From Sinosporangium siamense (GTDB lineage Bacteria > Actinomycetota > Actinomycetes > Streptosporangiales > Streptosporangiaceae): a DNA stretch of 64,000 nucleotides. Shown here piece after piece: positions 1-8,880 of this stretch. The stretch lies in assembly GCF_016863435.1 (NCBI RefSeq), contig NZ_BOOW01000042.1, forward strand, positions 1 through 64,000, read 5' to 3'. The notes under the pieces are model-generated. The model saw nothing but the letters and a program-made list of their open reading frames with translations. It made no database searches and was not told the origin of the DNA. Position 1 is the stretch's first letter, and each line of letters starts with the position of its first letter. The translations under genes were made by a program, and so were the position numbers.

Positions 1-1608
1 AACCCCGTCCTCCCCACGCACGTGGGGGTGAGCCGCAGCGCACCTGGCGCTGCTACAAGATGCTGCCGTCCTCCCCACGCACGTGGGGGTGAGCCGTCCC
101 GGCCCATTGCGCACGGGCCGGGACTCCAGTCCTCCCCACGCACGTGGGGGTGAGCCCTCCCCGCGCCACCGCTCGCCCCGGTCATCCCCGTCCTCCCCAC
201 GCACGTGGGGGTGAGCCGGAGCCTCGGCGGCGATCTCGGCGCCGGCCATAGTCCTCCCCACGCACGTGGGGGTGAGCCGAGGGACGCCGACAACGACGCC
301 ACCTTCATTCCGTCCTCCCCACGCACGTGGGGGTGAGCCGGTGTTCCAGATGCTGGAGCAGGCGCACCGCGAGTCCTCCCCCCGCACGTGGGGGTGAGCC
401 GCGCCACGTGCAGCGGGCGTACTCGGCGTCGTGGTCCTCCCCACGCACGTGGGGGTGAGCCGGTGACGTCCATCAAGGGCGACACCCACGCCAAGTCCTC
501 CCCACGCACGTGGGGGTGAGCCTCTCACACGCGAGATCGAGGTCTTGGACAAGATGTCCTCCCCACGCACGTGGGGGTGAGCTGGCCACCGCGTGCAGGT
601 GATGGACTTCGCCAACGTCCTCCCCACGCACGTGGGGGTGAGCCGCCAGACGTTAACCCCGCAAACCGATATGACACGTCCTCCCCACGCACGTGGGGGT
701 GAGCCGCTCGCCAACGCGGGCATGCCGCTGGCTCAGCGGTCCTCCCCACGCACGTGGGGGTGAGCCGGGCGTCGTGTCCGCGACCGGCGTTGCCGGGTCG
801 TCCTCCCCACGCACGTGGGGGTGAGCCGATGCGGTTCGGTGGAGGGGACGTCGATAAGCCGTCCTCCCCACGCACGTGGGGGTGAGCCGCAGATCATGAA
901 CCTGAGCTCGGGCCAACAGACGTCCTCCCCACGCGCGTGGGGGTGAGCCGTTCGCCGACGCCGAGGACGCCCGGCTACGCCTGTCCTCCCCACGCACGTG
1001 GGGGTGAGCCAGCGATCCGTCCCCGCGCGCTGCGCAGCCAAACGCACGTGGGGGTGAGCCGAGGCGGAAGCCAGTCAGACCTACGCGTTGTTGGTCCTCC
1101 CCACGCACGTGGGGGTGAGCCGCTTTACCGCATCACGCACGTTGCCACCGACTAGTCCTCCCCACGCACGTGGGGGTGAGCCGCTTCCCGGCAACGCGCT
1201 ACCTCTCTCCGCGGCGTCCTCCCCACGCACGTGGGGGTGAGCCGCCGCGGCCCGGATCCAGTCCGCTGCGGCGAGGGTCCTCCCCACGCACGTGGGGGTG
1301 AGCCGATGCAGGTTCCTCCCGCGCTCGCGCTGATCAGTCCTCCCCACGCACGTGGGGGTGAGCCGCGCACGCGGCCCCCGATCATGTTCGGATCAAAGTC
1401 CTCCCCACGCTTGTGGGGGTGAGCCGTCATCGGGTACCGAGCTATGGAACAGGTCGGCGTCCTCCCCACGCACGTGGGGGTGAGCCGAGGAGTGCGGCGC
1501 TCGTGGTGGCCAGGTCGGAGTCCTCCCCACGCACGTGGGGGTGAGCCGTACGCGAGGGCCTCCATCCCGGTGCGTGCTCTGTCCTCCCCACGCACGTGGG
1601 GGTGAGCC
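1..1608 (+). CRISPR. Type I-E CRISPR array, trailer end (27 repeats in window)
   Basis: Twenty-seven repeats start at 7, 68, 129, 190 and so on to 1581, nearly all 61 nt apart. The 28-nt repeat begins GTCCTCCCC, carries a short stem around ACGCACGTGGGG and ends GTGAGCC. A 29th base, usually G, is replaced at repeats 3, 9, 17 and 27. Spacers are 32-33 nt. The repeat matches the type I-E family, and by analogy the crRNA 5' handle is its GTGAGCCG end, so transcription runs left to right. Bases 1-6 are a partial spacer, so the array continues left, where the leader and cas genes should be. Variants sit at repeats 7, 10, 16, 18 and 24; repeat 18 has lost its first nine bases. Bases 1609-1654 are non-repetitive trailer. 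No open frame here should be taken as a gene. Confidence 0.97.
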
Positions 1609-1654
1609 ACCCCGATTCCACCGCGGGCATTGTCGACGACACGTGAAAAAAACT

Positions 1655-1675
1655 GGCTCTGGATCACTTTCCGTG
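1655..1675 (+). repeat. ISL3 left terminal inverted repeat
   Basis: Begins GGCTCTGGATCA and pairs with the right end at 5837-5857. It lies 46 bp after the last CRISPR repeat and 64 bp before the transposase start. Confidence 0.8.
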
Positions 1676-2582
1676 CCAGGGCCACTGAGCGTCACCAGAA
1701 CCGCGATCATGAACGGTCGTGGCTGACGATCTTCTCCATGACCTCTGGCTCCACCACATCGACGATGTCGCGCTCGACACCGTCACCACCACCGACAACC
1801 GCCTGACCATCCGCGCCACGACCACCAGCGCTCAGGCGGCCTGCCCCAGATGCGGGACCGTCTCAGCCCGGCTGCACAGTCACTACGTGCGCCGACTCGA
1901 CGACCATGCCGTGAGCGGGCGGCGCGTCGTGATCGAGTTACGGGTGCGCCGGTTCCGCTGCGGCGAACCTCCCTGTTCACAGGCCACGTTCGTCGAGCAG
2001 ATCGCAGGGCTGACGTTCCGGCACGGACGGCGCAGCGAGCATCTGCAAGCCTCACTGCGGCAGGTCGCGCTGATGCCGGCCGGCCGGGCCGGCTCCCGCC
2101 TTACCGAAGGCTTTGCCATCCCGGTCAGCCGATCGACGCTGCTGCGCCTGATACGCGCCCTGCCCGAAACGGCACCGGGACCACCGCGGGTGCTGGGGAT
2201 CGACGAGTTCGCCCTGCGAAAGGGCCACGTCTACGGCACGATCCTGGTCGATGTCGAGACCCGCCGCCCGGTCGATCTGCTGCCCGACCGCACTGTCGAG
2301 ACCGTGCGGTCCTGGCTGGCCGACCACCCCGGCGTCGAGGTGATCTGCCGCGACCGTTCAGCGTCCTATGCCGAAGCCGCTCGGCTCGGTGCTCCCGGCG
2401 CCATCCACGTCGCCGACCGGTTCCAGTGCGCCATGAGGCGCCTGGCTGTATCCCCAGCTCAGCTGGGAGGAACTGGAGGGAGGTTTCTGGGTTCGATGGC
2501 TTACCTGGATCCGAAAGGTGAAGGGGACAAGAGCATGCCATTGAAGCGGCGGCCGTGCTTAGGCGTTGGAGACGGCGCGTCG

Positions 2583-2589
2583 TGGAACC
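2583..2589 (+). other. Candidate EBS1 of the group II intron
   Basis: TGGAACC pairs over seven bases with GGTTCCA at 2419-2425, immediately upstream of the intron. This is the pairing that selects the target site. It lies in the 5' part of the intron, where domain I belongs. Assigned from complementarity and position only. Confidence 0.6.
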
Positions 2590-2952
2590 CGCGTGATATG
2601 GCGAAAGCTGGATTGCCTGAACCCCAATCCCCAGTGATGGAAGGTCGCATCCGTCGGAAATCGACGCCCGAAGCCGACGCCGTGCTCTGCTCTGGCTTTG
2701 TGGAATGGCCAGGGCAACCTCCGGGCGCGGGCGATGCCCAGTGAGGGCATTGAAGGGGATGAGTGGGACGCCTACGTCACGCTGTTGTACGGCCAGGACG
2801 AACATGGGATCGCCTACGGGACGCGAGTCCTATGGCGACGGAGGCCCCGTAGTAGTCGGCGGAGTCACGCCCGCCCGAGGAGTCCGGGAGAGCCGGAATC
2901 AGGGCGAAGGGGGCCAGGTGATCGGACACCTCAGAGCTGGGAGGTATGCGTA

Positions 2953-4755
2953 ATGCAGAGTGCCGAAACGGTGCTGGGTGTCCTGCGTGAACGCGGCAGG
3001 CGCGGTCTGCCGTTGAACGAGTTATATCGGCAGTTGTTCAACCCGCAGTTGTATCTGCTGGCCTACGGGCGCATCTACGCCAACAAGGGGGCGATGACGC
3101 CCGGGGCCACCAGGGAGACCGTGGACGGGATGTCACTCCGTAAGATCGACGAGATCACCGAGGCGCTGCGCCATGAGCGGTATCGATGGAGCCCGGTCAA
3201 GCGGGTCCACATCCTGAAGAAGAACGGGAAGACCAGGCCGCTGGGCCTGCCCCCGTGGTCGGACAAACTGGTCGGCGAGGTGGTACGGCTGCTGTTGGAC
3301 GCCTACTACGAGCCGACCTTCTCCGAACGGTCCCACGGTTTCCGTCCCGGCCGGGGGTGCCACACCGCACTACGTGAGGTGGCCAAGACCTGGACCGGGA
3401 CGACCTGGTTCATCGAGGGAGACGTCGCCGACTGCTTTGGGAGCTTCGATCACAAGATCATGCTCTCGACGCTGGCGGAGAAGATCCACGATGGCCGGTT
3501 CCTGCGGCTGATGCGGAACATGCTGACGGCCGGATACCTGGAGGACTGGGTCTGGAACGCGACGCTCAGCGGGGTCCCGCAGGGCGGCGTCGTTTCGCCG
3601 ATCTTGTCGAACATCTATCTGCACCGGCTGGACGACTTCGTCGAGACGGTCCTCATCCCGGAATACACCCGAGGGCGGATCCGCAAGCAGGACACCACCT
3701 ACGCACGGGTGCGCGCCGCCCGAGATCGGGCACACCGGCGTGGTGACCGCGCTACTGCGCGGGAACTGCGTCGGCAGGTGCGTGGCATGCCCAGCGTGGA
3801 TCCCCGAGATCCCGGCTACCGGCGGCTGCGCTACGTCCGGTACTGCGACGACACCCTGCTCGGGTTCACCGGACCCAAGGCCGAAGCTGAGGAGATCAAA
3901 CAGCGCCTGGCGGCGTTTCTGCGCGACGAACTCGCGCTGGAACTGTCCCAGGACAAGACGCTGATCACGCACGCCCGCACCCAGGCGGCGCGTTTCCTCG
4001 GCTACGAGATCACCGTGCTTCACAACGACCGGAAGGTCACCGGCGGCAAGCGCAGCGCCAACGGCACTGTCAGCCTCCGGGTGCCAGGATCGGTGATCAA
4101 GGCCAGGAAACGCCTCTACACCACGCGCGGAAAACCCGCGCGCCGGCCGCGGCTGCTCAACGAGGACGACCACACCATCGTGAGCACTTACGGGGCCGAG
4201 TGGAGAGGCATCGCCCAGTACTACCTGCTGGCCGGGAACCTGCGTAGCCTGTTCCCGCTGCTCTGGGTCATGGAGACCTCGATGCTGATGAGCCTGGCCA
4301 ACAAGCACCGCTCGTCGGTGACGAGGATGGCCCGCAAGTACGCGGCCGTCATCGATACCCCGCACGGGCCGCGCAAGTGCTTCGAGGCCAGGATCGAACG
4401 CACCGGCAGGAAGCCGCTGGTCGCACGGTTCGGAGGAATTCCGCTACGGCGCAACCTGGACACGGTCATCACCGACCGTGTTCTGGTCCCCGGCATCATT
4501 CGTCATAAGGAGCTGGTCACCCGGCTTCTGGCGAACCGGTGCGAGATCTGCAAGGACGACGACGGCATCACGATGCACCACGTCCGACGCCTCGCCGACC
4601 TCCACCGGCCGGGACGGCCGCAAACCGCGTGGGCGGAACTCATGGCCAGGCAACGGCGCAAGACCCTCGTGGTCTGCCGGAGCTGCCACGACACCATCCA
4701 CAACGGGACATCGCCGCAGCTCACGCAGTATTCACTGGAGAGCCCGCCGCGGTGA
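2953..4755 (+). CDS. ltrA: Group II intron reverse transcriptase/maturase with HNH endonuclease
   Basis: 600 aa. The ATG is chosen for GGGAGG eight bases upstream and because homology begins just after it; the frame is open further upstream. Order: N-terminal RT0 region, RT core with FIEGDVADCFGSFDH, SGVPQGGVVSPILSN and the catalytic box YCDD (residues about 297-300, where most relatives have YADD), maturase/thumb region, and a C-terminal HNH endonuclease with two zinc pairs (CEIC near 530, CRSCH near 575) around HHVRRLADLHRPG. It should bind the intron RNA, help splicing, and support target-primed reverse transcription. The stop codon lies inside domain V. No frameshift is seen, so the protein looks functional. 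Confidence 0.93.
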   Translation: MQSAETVLGVLRERGRRGLPLNELYRQLFNPQLYLLAYGRIYANKGAMTPGATRETVDGMSLRKIDEITEALRHERYRWSPVKRVHILKKNGKTRPLGLPPWSDKLVGEVVRLLLDAYYEPTFSERSHGFRPGRGCHTALREVAKTWTGTTWFIEGDVADCFGSFDHKIMLSTLAEKIHDGRFLRLMRNMLTAGYLEDWVWNATLSGVPQGGVVSPILSNIYLHRLDDFVETVLIPEYTRGRIRKQDTTYARVRAARDRAHRRGDRATARELRRQVRGMPSVDPRDPGYRRLRYVRYCDDTLLGFTGPKAEAEEIKQRLAAFLRDELALELSQDKTLITHARTQAARFLGYEITVLHNDRKVTGGKRSANGTVSLRVPGSVIKARKRLYTTRGKPARRPRLLNEDDHTIVSTYGAEWRGIAQYYLLAGNLRSLFPLLWVMETSMLMSLANKHRSSVTRMARKYAAVIDTPHGPRKCFEARIERTGRKPLVARFGGIPLRRNLDTVITDRVLVPGIIRHKELVTRLLANRCEICKDDDGITMHHVRRLADLHRPGRPQTAWAELMARQRRKTLVVCRSCHDTIHNGTSPQLTQYSLESPPR

Positions 4756-4839
4756 AAGCCGCACATCGGGTTCGGGCCGGAGGCCACTGGAAAAGGACCC
4801 GCGCTCCGCGCGGGCACCTCGCCAGTGGCCTACCGGTGC
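4740..4839 (+). ncRNA. Group II intron domains V and VI
   Basis: Domain V (4740-4773, 34 nt) starts GAGCC, has the GAAAG/CCGCAC region in the middle and ends GGGTTC, closely following the conserved catalytic hairpin. Domain VI follows: CCGG-A-GGCCACTGG pairs with CCAGTGGCC-TA-CCGG, leaving an A (4832) bulged eight bases from the 3' splice site as the presumed branch point. The reverse transcriptase stop codon falls inside domain V. Confidence 0.85.
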
Positions 4840-5836
4840 CCTCTGGCACAGCCTGGGGCAAGCGGTGGAGAAGACGGTCATCGCCCACCGCCCCGCTCTG
4901 CGCGAGCCCGAACCCGACGCGGCCTTGGAGGAGGAGGCGTCATCATCGGAGCAGACCGTGGCCGACCAGATCATCGACATGCCGACGCCGCCCCTGGTGC
5001 CCGATGGGTTTCGCGACGTCTACGGTCGCGAGCGTCGGCTGGTCGTCCGGCATCGGGAGCGATACGCGGCAGTGCAGACGCTGCTCGCCGAAGGATGCTC
5101 GCGGGCGGAGATCGGCCGCCGCCTCGGCTTGGCGCCCGACACCGTCCGGCGCTTCGCCCGCGCCACCGGCATCGAACAGGTGCTGGCCAAGGCCACCAAC
5201 CGGGCCGGCACCCTCGACCCGTTCAAGGCCTACCTCAATCAGCGCTGGCGCGAGGGGATCGAGAATGCCGCCGCCCTGCACGCCGAGCTTCAGATCCGAG
5301 GTTGGCAGGGTGACGTCCAAGTCGTCCGCCGATACCTCCGCCAGTTTCGTACCGCGGACGGTCGCGCCCGGAAGGCCGGGCCTTCACCGCGCACCGCGGC
5401 CCCGGCGGCGTCGCCTCCGCCGAAACCCCGCATGGTCGTCCGCTGGATCATGACTCAGCCCGACCGTTTGACCGGTGACGAAACCAAACTCCTGGCCCGG
5501 ATCCTGGGCCGCAGCCCGGAACTGGCCGCCACCACCGCCCACGTCCGCGCCTTCGCCGTCATGATGTCCAAACGCCAAGGCCGGCACCTCGCCGAGTGGC
5601 TCAGCGGCGTTCGTGCCGATCCGCTCCCGCCCTGCATTCCTTCGCCTGCGGTCTGCAACGCGATCACGATGCCGTCCTGGCCGGTCTGACCCTCCCCTAC
5701 AGCAGTGGCCCCGTCGAGGGACGAATCTGCAAGATCAAGCACCTCAAGCGGATCATGTTCGGTCGGGCAAACTTCGACCTGCTGAGGAAAATGTGCCTGC
5801 TGAACTGAACTTCGCGATCACCGTCCGTCACGGCAT

Positions 5837-5857
5837 CCCGGAGATTGATCCAGAGCC
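5837..5857 (-). repeat. ISL3 right terminal inverted repeat
   Basis: Ends TGATCCAGAGCC, the exact complement of the first twelve bases of the left end at 1655. It lies 28 bp after the transposase stop at 5806-5808. Confidence 0.8.
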
Positions 5858-7349
5858 CAAAAACGAGATCGTTCACAAGGACCTGCCCGCCGGAGGCCGC
5901 CCGATGCTGATCGCGGTCACCACACGCCGGCTGAAATGCGACAACGCCGCATGCCGCAGACGCACCTTCACCGAGCCGATCGACCCGCCGGCCGGGCGGC
6001 ACGCCCGCACCACCGCACCGCTGCGGCGCATGCTGGAGCTGCTTTCCCTCGCCGTGGCCGGGCGGGCCGCCTCCCGGCTGGCCGGCATGCTCGGCATCCC
6101 CGTCTGCCGAGACACGCTCATCCGGCTCATCCGGGCGCTGCCCGACCCGGTCACCGAGCCGGTGACCGTGCTCGGGATCGACGAGTGGGCCAAGCGCAAG
6201 GGACACAGCCATGCCACCCTGCTGGTCGACATGGCCACCAGGCGGCCCATCGACGTGCTGGACGGCTGCGGCACCGCCACCGTCACCGCCTGGCTCCGCC
6301 GGCATCCCGGGATCGAGGTCATCTGCCGGGACAGGGCCGGCGCCTTCGCCGAGGCCGCAGGCGCCGGAGCACCGCAGGCAACCCAGGTGGCCGATCGGTG
6401 GCATTTGTGGAACAACCTGTGCCGGGCGGTGGAGAAGGTCGTCCGCGCTCACCGCGCCGACCTGCGCGAACCACTCAATCCGGGCGAGGTGGTCCGCCCT
6501 TTGCCGACCGGCGCTCCGCCCGCTGCGGCTCCGTCTGGAGAACCCGGCCCGATCACGGCAGCCCGGACCAGGGAACGCCATGCCGCCGTCCACGAACCGA
6601 CCCGCCGGGGGATGACCGTCGCCGCCATCGCTCAGCGACTCGGCTTGGATCGCAAGACCATCCGCAAGTATCGTGACGCCGCCACGGCCGAAGAGCTCGT
6701 CAACGGCCGCCGCAGCCGCAGCCGCGCCTTCGAGCACTATGTCTCCTACCTGCACCGGCGCGTCGTTCACGACGGGGAGGCGAATGCCGCCCGGCTGTTC
6801 GCGGAGCTGCAGGCCCACGGGTTTGGCGGGAGCCGCCGCACCGTCCGCCGCTACCTGGAGCCGCTGCGTGCCGGACTGGCCGCGCGCGTGCCGCCGCCTC
6901 CACCGCCGCCGACCGTCCGCGAGGTCTCCACCTGGATCACCGGCCATCCGGAGCGGCTCGCGGAAGAGATCAAGGTCACCCTCAAGGCAATCCTGTCGCG
7001 CAGCGCCCGACTGGCTCGCCTTTCCGGACATGTGACCGGTTTCGCCCGCATGCTCACCGAACGCACCGGGGCAGCAGGCCTCAAGCCATGGTTGGCGGCT
7101 GTCCTCGCAGACGATATTCCCCAGCTGCACTCATTTGCCCGAGGCGTCGAGCGAGATCGGGACGCTGTCCTGAACGGCCTGACTCTGCCGCATTCCTCCG
7201 GCGCGGTCGAGGGCAACGTGACCAGGATCAAGGCCCTCAAACGCGCCCGCTACGGACGTGCCGGCTTCGACCTTCAACGCAAGGTCATCCTCTGCAGCCC
7301 TTTCTGACAGCACGGAGCGTGGCAGCGTCACAGGCTTTGCGCCAGAGCC
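5858..7349 (+). mobile_element. Second ISL3-family element, 5' end missing
   Basis: The right end is at about 7349, where sequence complementary to GGCTCTGGCGCA closes the element 42 bp after the transposase stop. The left part, including the left inverted repeat and about 60 N-terminal codons, is absent and replaced by the first ISL3. A 20-25 bp stretch after 5857 does not match either element. It is a different ISL3 type from its neighbour: termini and protein diverge. Confidence 0.8.
5876..7307 (+). pseudogene. ISL3 transposase, N-terminally truncated
   Basis: Homology begins in the middle of the N-terminal zinc-finger region (DLPAGGRP, then RLKCDNAACRRRTF) and runs uninterrupted to the stop: DDE motif LGIDEWAKRKG, VICRDRAG, ADRWHLWNNL, the HTH insert (RLGLDRKTIRKY) and the C-terminal SSGAVEG region. 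Only the 5' part of the gene is lost, with no start codon or promoter of its own. It is therefore non-functional but recent, since the rest has no frameshift. The intact ADRWHLWNNL motif gives the reference for where the intron entered the neighbouring copy. Confidence 0.88.
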
Positions 7350-7573
7350 ACTTTTACATGGCCACGGACACGCCCGCTCTCGCTGGGTGACCTCAGGCAG
7401 TCAGACCAGGACTGGCTGCAGCAAGTACCAGCATGAGGGCTGTTCGTGAGCAGGACAACCTGGCGTACTGGCCTGCGACCAACTGGGATGCTGCGCACAG
7501 GCAGGAGACAGCGGTGTCCGTGTGTCCTGGCGCGACCAGATTGAGCCGAGCCTCTCATGCGCCCAGATTGTAA

Positions 7574-7608
7574 GCCCGGGGGCAAAGTGCCATCTACTGC
7601 CCCCGGGC
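7574..7608 (-). terminator. Strong hairpin terminator
   Basis: A perfect 11-bp stem (GCCCGGGGGCA with TGCCCCCGGGC) around a 13-nt loop. It begins five bases after the stop codon of the minus-strand gene ending at 7614. No long U-tract is present, as is common in actinomycetes. The 224 bases between the ISL3 end (7349) and this hairpin hold no gene I can support. Confidence 0.75.
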
Positions 7609-7613
7609 AATGT

Positions 7614-8159
7614 CTACGGTGATCTGCTGTATTCGATATCGAACATTACGACGTGATATCCCCCTGGCCCGTTCTTGATCAGTCGCCAGTTTTCCAGCGG
7701 GAAGGAAGTGGTCGACATGGCGACAAGTCGAATATCCGGCGCGATTTCCAATTTGAGGTCGCCTGATTGGTCGACGGTTACACTAGTTACGATATTCTGA
7801 CTCGAGAGGAGGGGGCGGATGTGCGAGACCTGATGATCGAACCAGTTTGCCCCTTGTCTATCCCACTCAAAATCCTCTTGGTTGAAGCTGGGATCCCAGT
7901 AAAACCATGAATCACCTCTCGGCTAATACATGTCATTAGAAGCGACTAGCGTTTCGGTTGAGCTGGCGAGTCGCCATGGGAATTGAATGTGAAGAGAAAA
8001 TTCGTTGACAGCCCGCTGTTTTTCTAGGTGATTGGTTACAGAGACCTCGTCACCGAATCCAAGAAAAGCCATCGAGGCGGCGCGTCCTATATCTCGCCAC
8101 ACTAGGCCGATCAGTTCTGCGAAGCCTTCCGGTGGCGACTCGGCATCATACTCTGACAT
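7614..8159 (-). pseudogene. Orphan gene interrupted by one in-frame amber codon
   Basis: Reading from ATG at 8159, 78 codons lead to TAG at 7923-7925. The same frame then stays open for another 102 codons to TAG at 7614-7616. The second half (for example DSWFYWDPSF, LKLEIAPDIRL, FPLENWRLIK, YHVVMFDIEYS) reads like coding sequence and ends just before a terminator. The simplest view is one gene of about 181 codons with a single nonsense mutation; a short 78-aa product would still be made. I recognise no family. Aromatic-rich beta-strand patterns and the isolated low-GC context resemble small immunity-type proteins of polymorphic toxin loci, but this is a guess. Confidence 0.6.
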
Positions 8160-8230
8160 CTATGTCAATGTTCACCCTTCGCCGAACATCGACGACCGGT
8201 CAATTCCTAGATGTTGTCTCCGAGCAGATG

Positions 8231-8267
8231 ATGGTGCTCCCGCAGAAAGCAGCTGCGGGAGCACCAT
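8231..8267 (-). terminator. Strong hairpin terminator
   Basis: A perfect 15-bp stem (ATGGTGCTCCCGCAG with its complement) and a 7-nt loop, 27 bases after the stop of the minus-strand gene at 8294. It separates that gene from the amber-interrupted gene downstream. Confidence 0.8.
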
Positions 8268-8293
8268 TCCTGTTATCACGAAGTACCCCTCGG

Positions 8294-8764
8294 CTAGCGT
8301 GGTATTTTGTCCGTCCAAGTCGCGTCAAGATCTTTGGCGGTCACCATGAGAGTGCCCCCAGTAAACGCGAACTCGTGAGTCAAGCCGTAGCTGCTGGGGA
8401 GTACTTCGTCCAGCTGCATGCTCCCCATCTTTTTGAGAGAGTGATCAGCGTGATTGGTTTCTATTTGAAACTTCTGAACGTCGGCGTATTCGATCAGCAG
8501 CCCGCTTTCGTGTTTCCATTCGTTGGGTTCGAAGTAGATCTTCAGTGAGAGAGCCCCAGAAGCGTCCTGGAGCGACGTCCATCCGAAGGTCAGGTCCTTC
8601 ACGCACTTGGTGCTGCCGAAATCGTAGTGTCCGGGAGCTGAGGCGTATTCTGCAGCACCGAGAGGCATTTGCGCGGCGAGCTGAGGCAAGATCTCTAGGT
8701 AGGGTTGGGGATCATGCATATACCCGAAGAGGTCTTGAAGTGGCTCTACTCGCACGTATTTCAT
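8294..8764 (-). CDS. Hypothetical protein, 156 aa
   Basis: No family recognised. The ATG at 8764 (MKYVRVEP) is preferred over the one six bases upstream because GGTGG lies at a proper distance. The protein is mixed alpha/beta, with no signal peptide, no membrane segment and no cysteine-pair motif. GC content is clearly lower than in the surrounding genes. It is followed by its own strong hairpin. Together with the genes on either side it forms a minus-strand island between mobile-element debris, which suggests horizontal transfer. A role as immunity or accessory protein of a lost toxin is possible but unsupported. Confidence 0.6.
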   Translation of the reverse strand: MKYVRVEPLQDLFGYMHDPQPYLEILPQLAAQMPLGAAEYASAPGHYDFGSTKCVKDLTFGWTSLQDASGALSLKIYFEPNEWKHESGLLIEYADVQKFQIETNHADHSLKKMGSMQLDEVLPSSYGLTHEFAFTGGTLMVTAKDLDATWTDKIPR

Positions 8765-8880
8765 TAACATCCACCAGTAATCATGGGGCGCATCCAGTTA
8801 TCGCCCTTTCGTGCGCGGCAGGCGCATCAACTAGTGAACGGACCCCCGGGCGGAGCGTGCCGTCCAGGGGTCCTCCGCGC

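Larger units (their letters stand above)
2426..4839 (+). mobile_element. Complete group II intron inserted in the ISL3 transposase
   Basis: The 5' end reads GTGCG, the group II consensus, directly after exon sequence GGTTCCA. The 3' end is set by three independent signs: the transposase frame resumes at 4840, a domain V-like hairpin is at 4740-4773, and a domain VI-like stem has an unpaired A at 4832, eight bases from the splice site. TGGAACC at 2583-2589 is the perfect complement of the last seven exon bases (2419-2425), a good EBS1-IBS1 pair. Length is 2414 bp, with one intron-encoded protein in the domain IV position. The last bases (GC) differ from the usual AY. All parts appear intact, so it could be splicing-competent. 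Confidence 0.88.
1719..5808 (+). pseudogene. ISL3 transposase, split by intron and frameshifted
   Basis: Exon 1 (1719-2425, GTG start) encodes the N-terminal zinc finger (CPRCG, then RFRC) and the start of the DDE domain ([11 protein letters not shown], then VICRDRS). Exon 2 resumes at 4840. Joining the two restores the family motif ADRFHLWHSL in frame, with codon CAC formed across the junction. Exon 2 carries the HTH insert and C-terminal half. Near 5630-5640 one base is missing: the frame ending RADPLP must shift to continue as ALHSFACGLQ, then SSGPVEG. The downstream ISL3 copy shows the expected uninterrupted order. Even if the intron splices, the frameshift should stop production of full-length transposase. 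It would catalyse cut-and-paste movement of the IS. Confidence 0.88.
1655..5857 (+). mobile_element. ISL3-family insertion sequence carrying a group II intron
   Basis: The element is bounded by imperfect inverted repeats. The left end starts GGCTCTGGATCA at 1655 and the right end finishes with its complement at 5857; about 18 of the first 21 positions pair. It encodes one ISL3 transposase split by the intron at 2426-4839. ISL3 elements normally leave an 8-bp target duplication, but the 8 bases left (1647-1654) and right (5858-5865) do not match. Together with the truncated ISL3 copy directly on the right, this suggests a deletion or rearrangement after insertion. The transposase also has a frameshift, so the copy is probably immobile on its own. 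Confidence 0.85.

Noticed and set aside
525-1726. Many open frames on both strands reading PHARGGEP or SPPRAWGG repeats
   Set aside because: They are translations of the CRISPR repeat; the periodic spacing and lack of start context show no protein is encoded.
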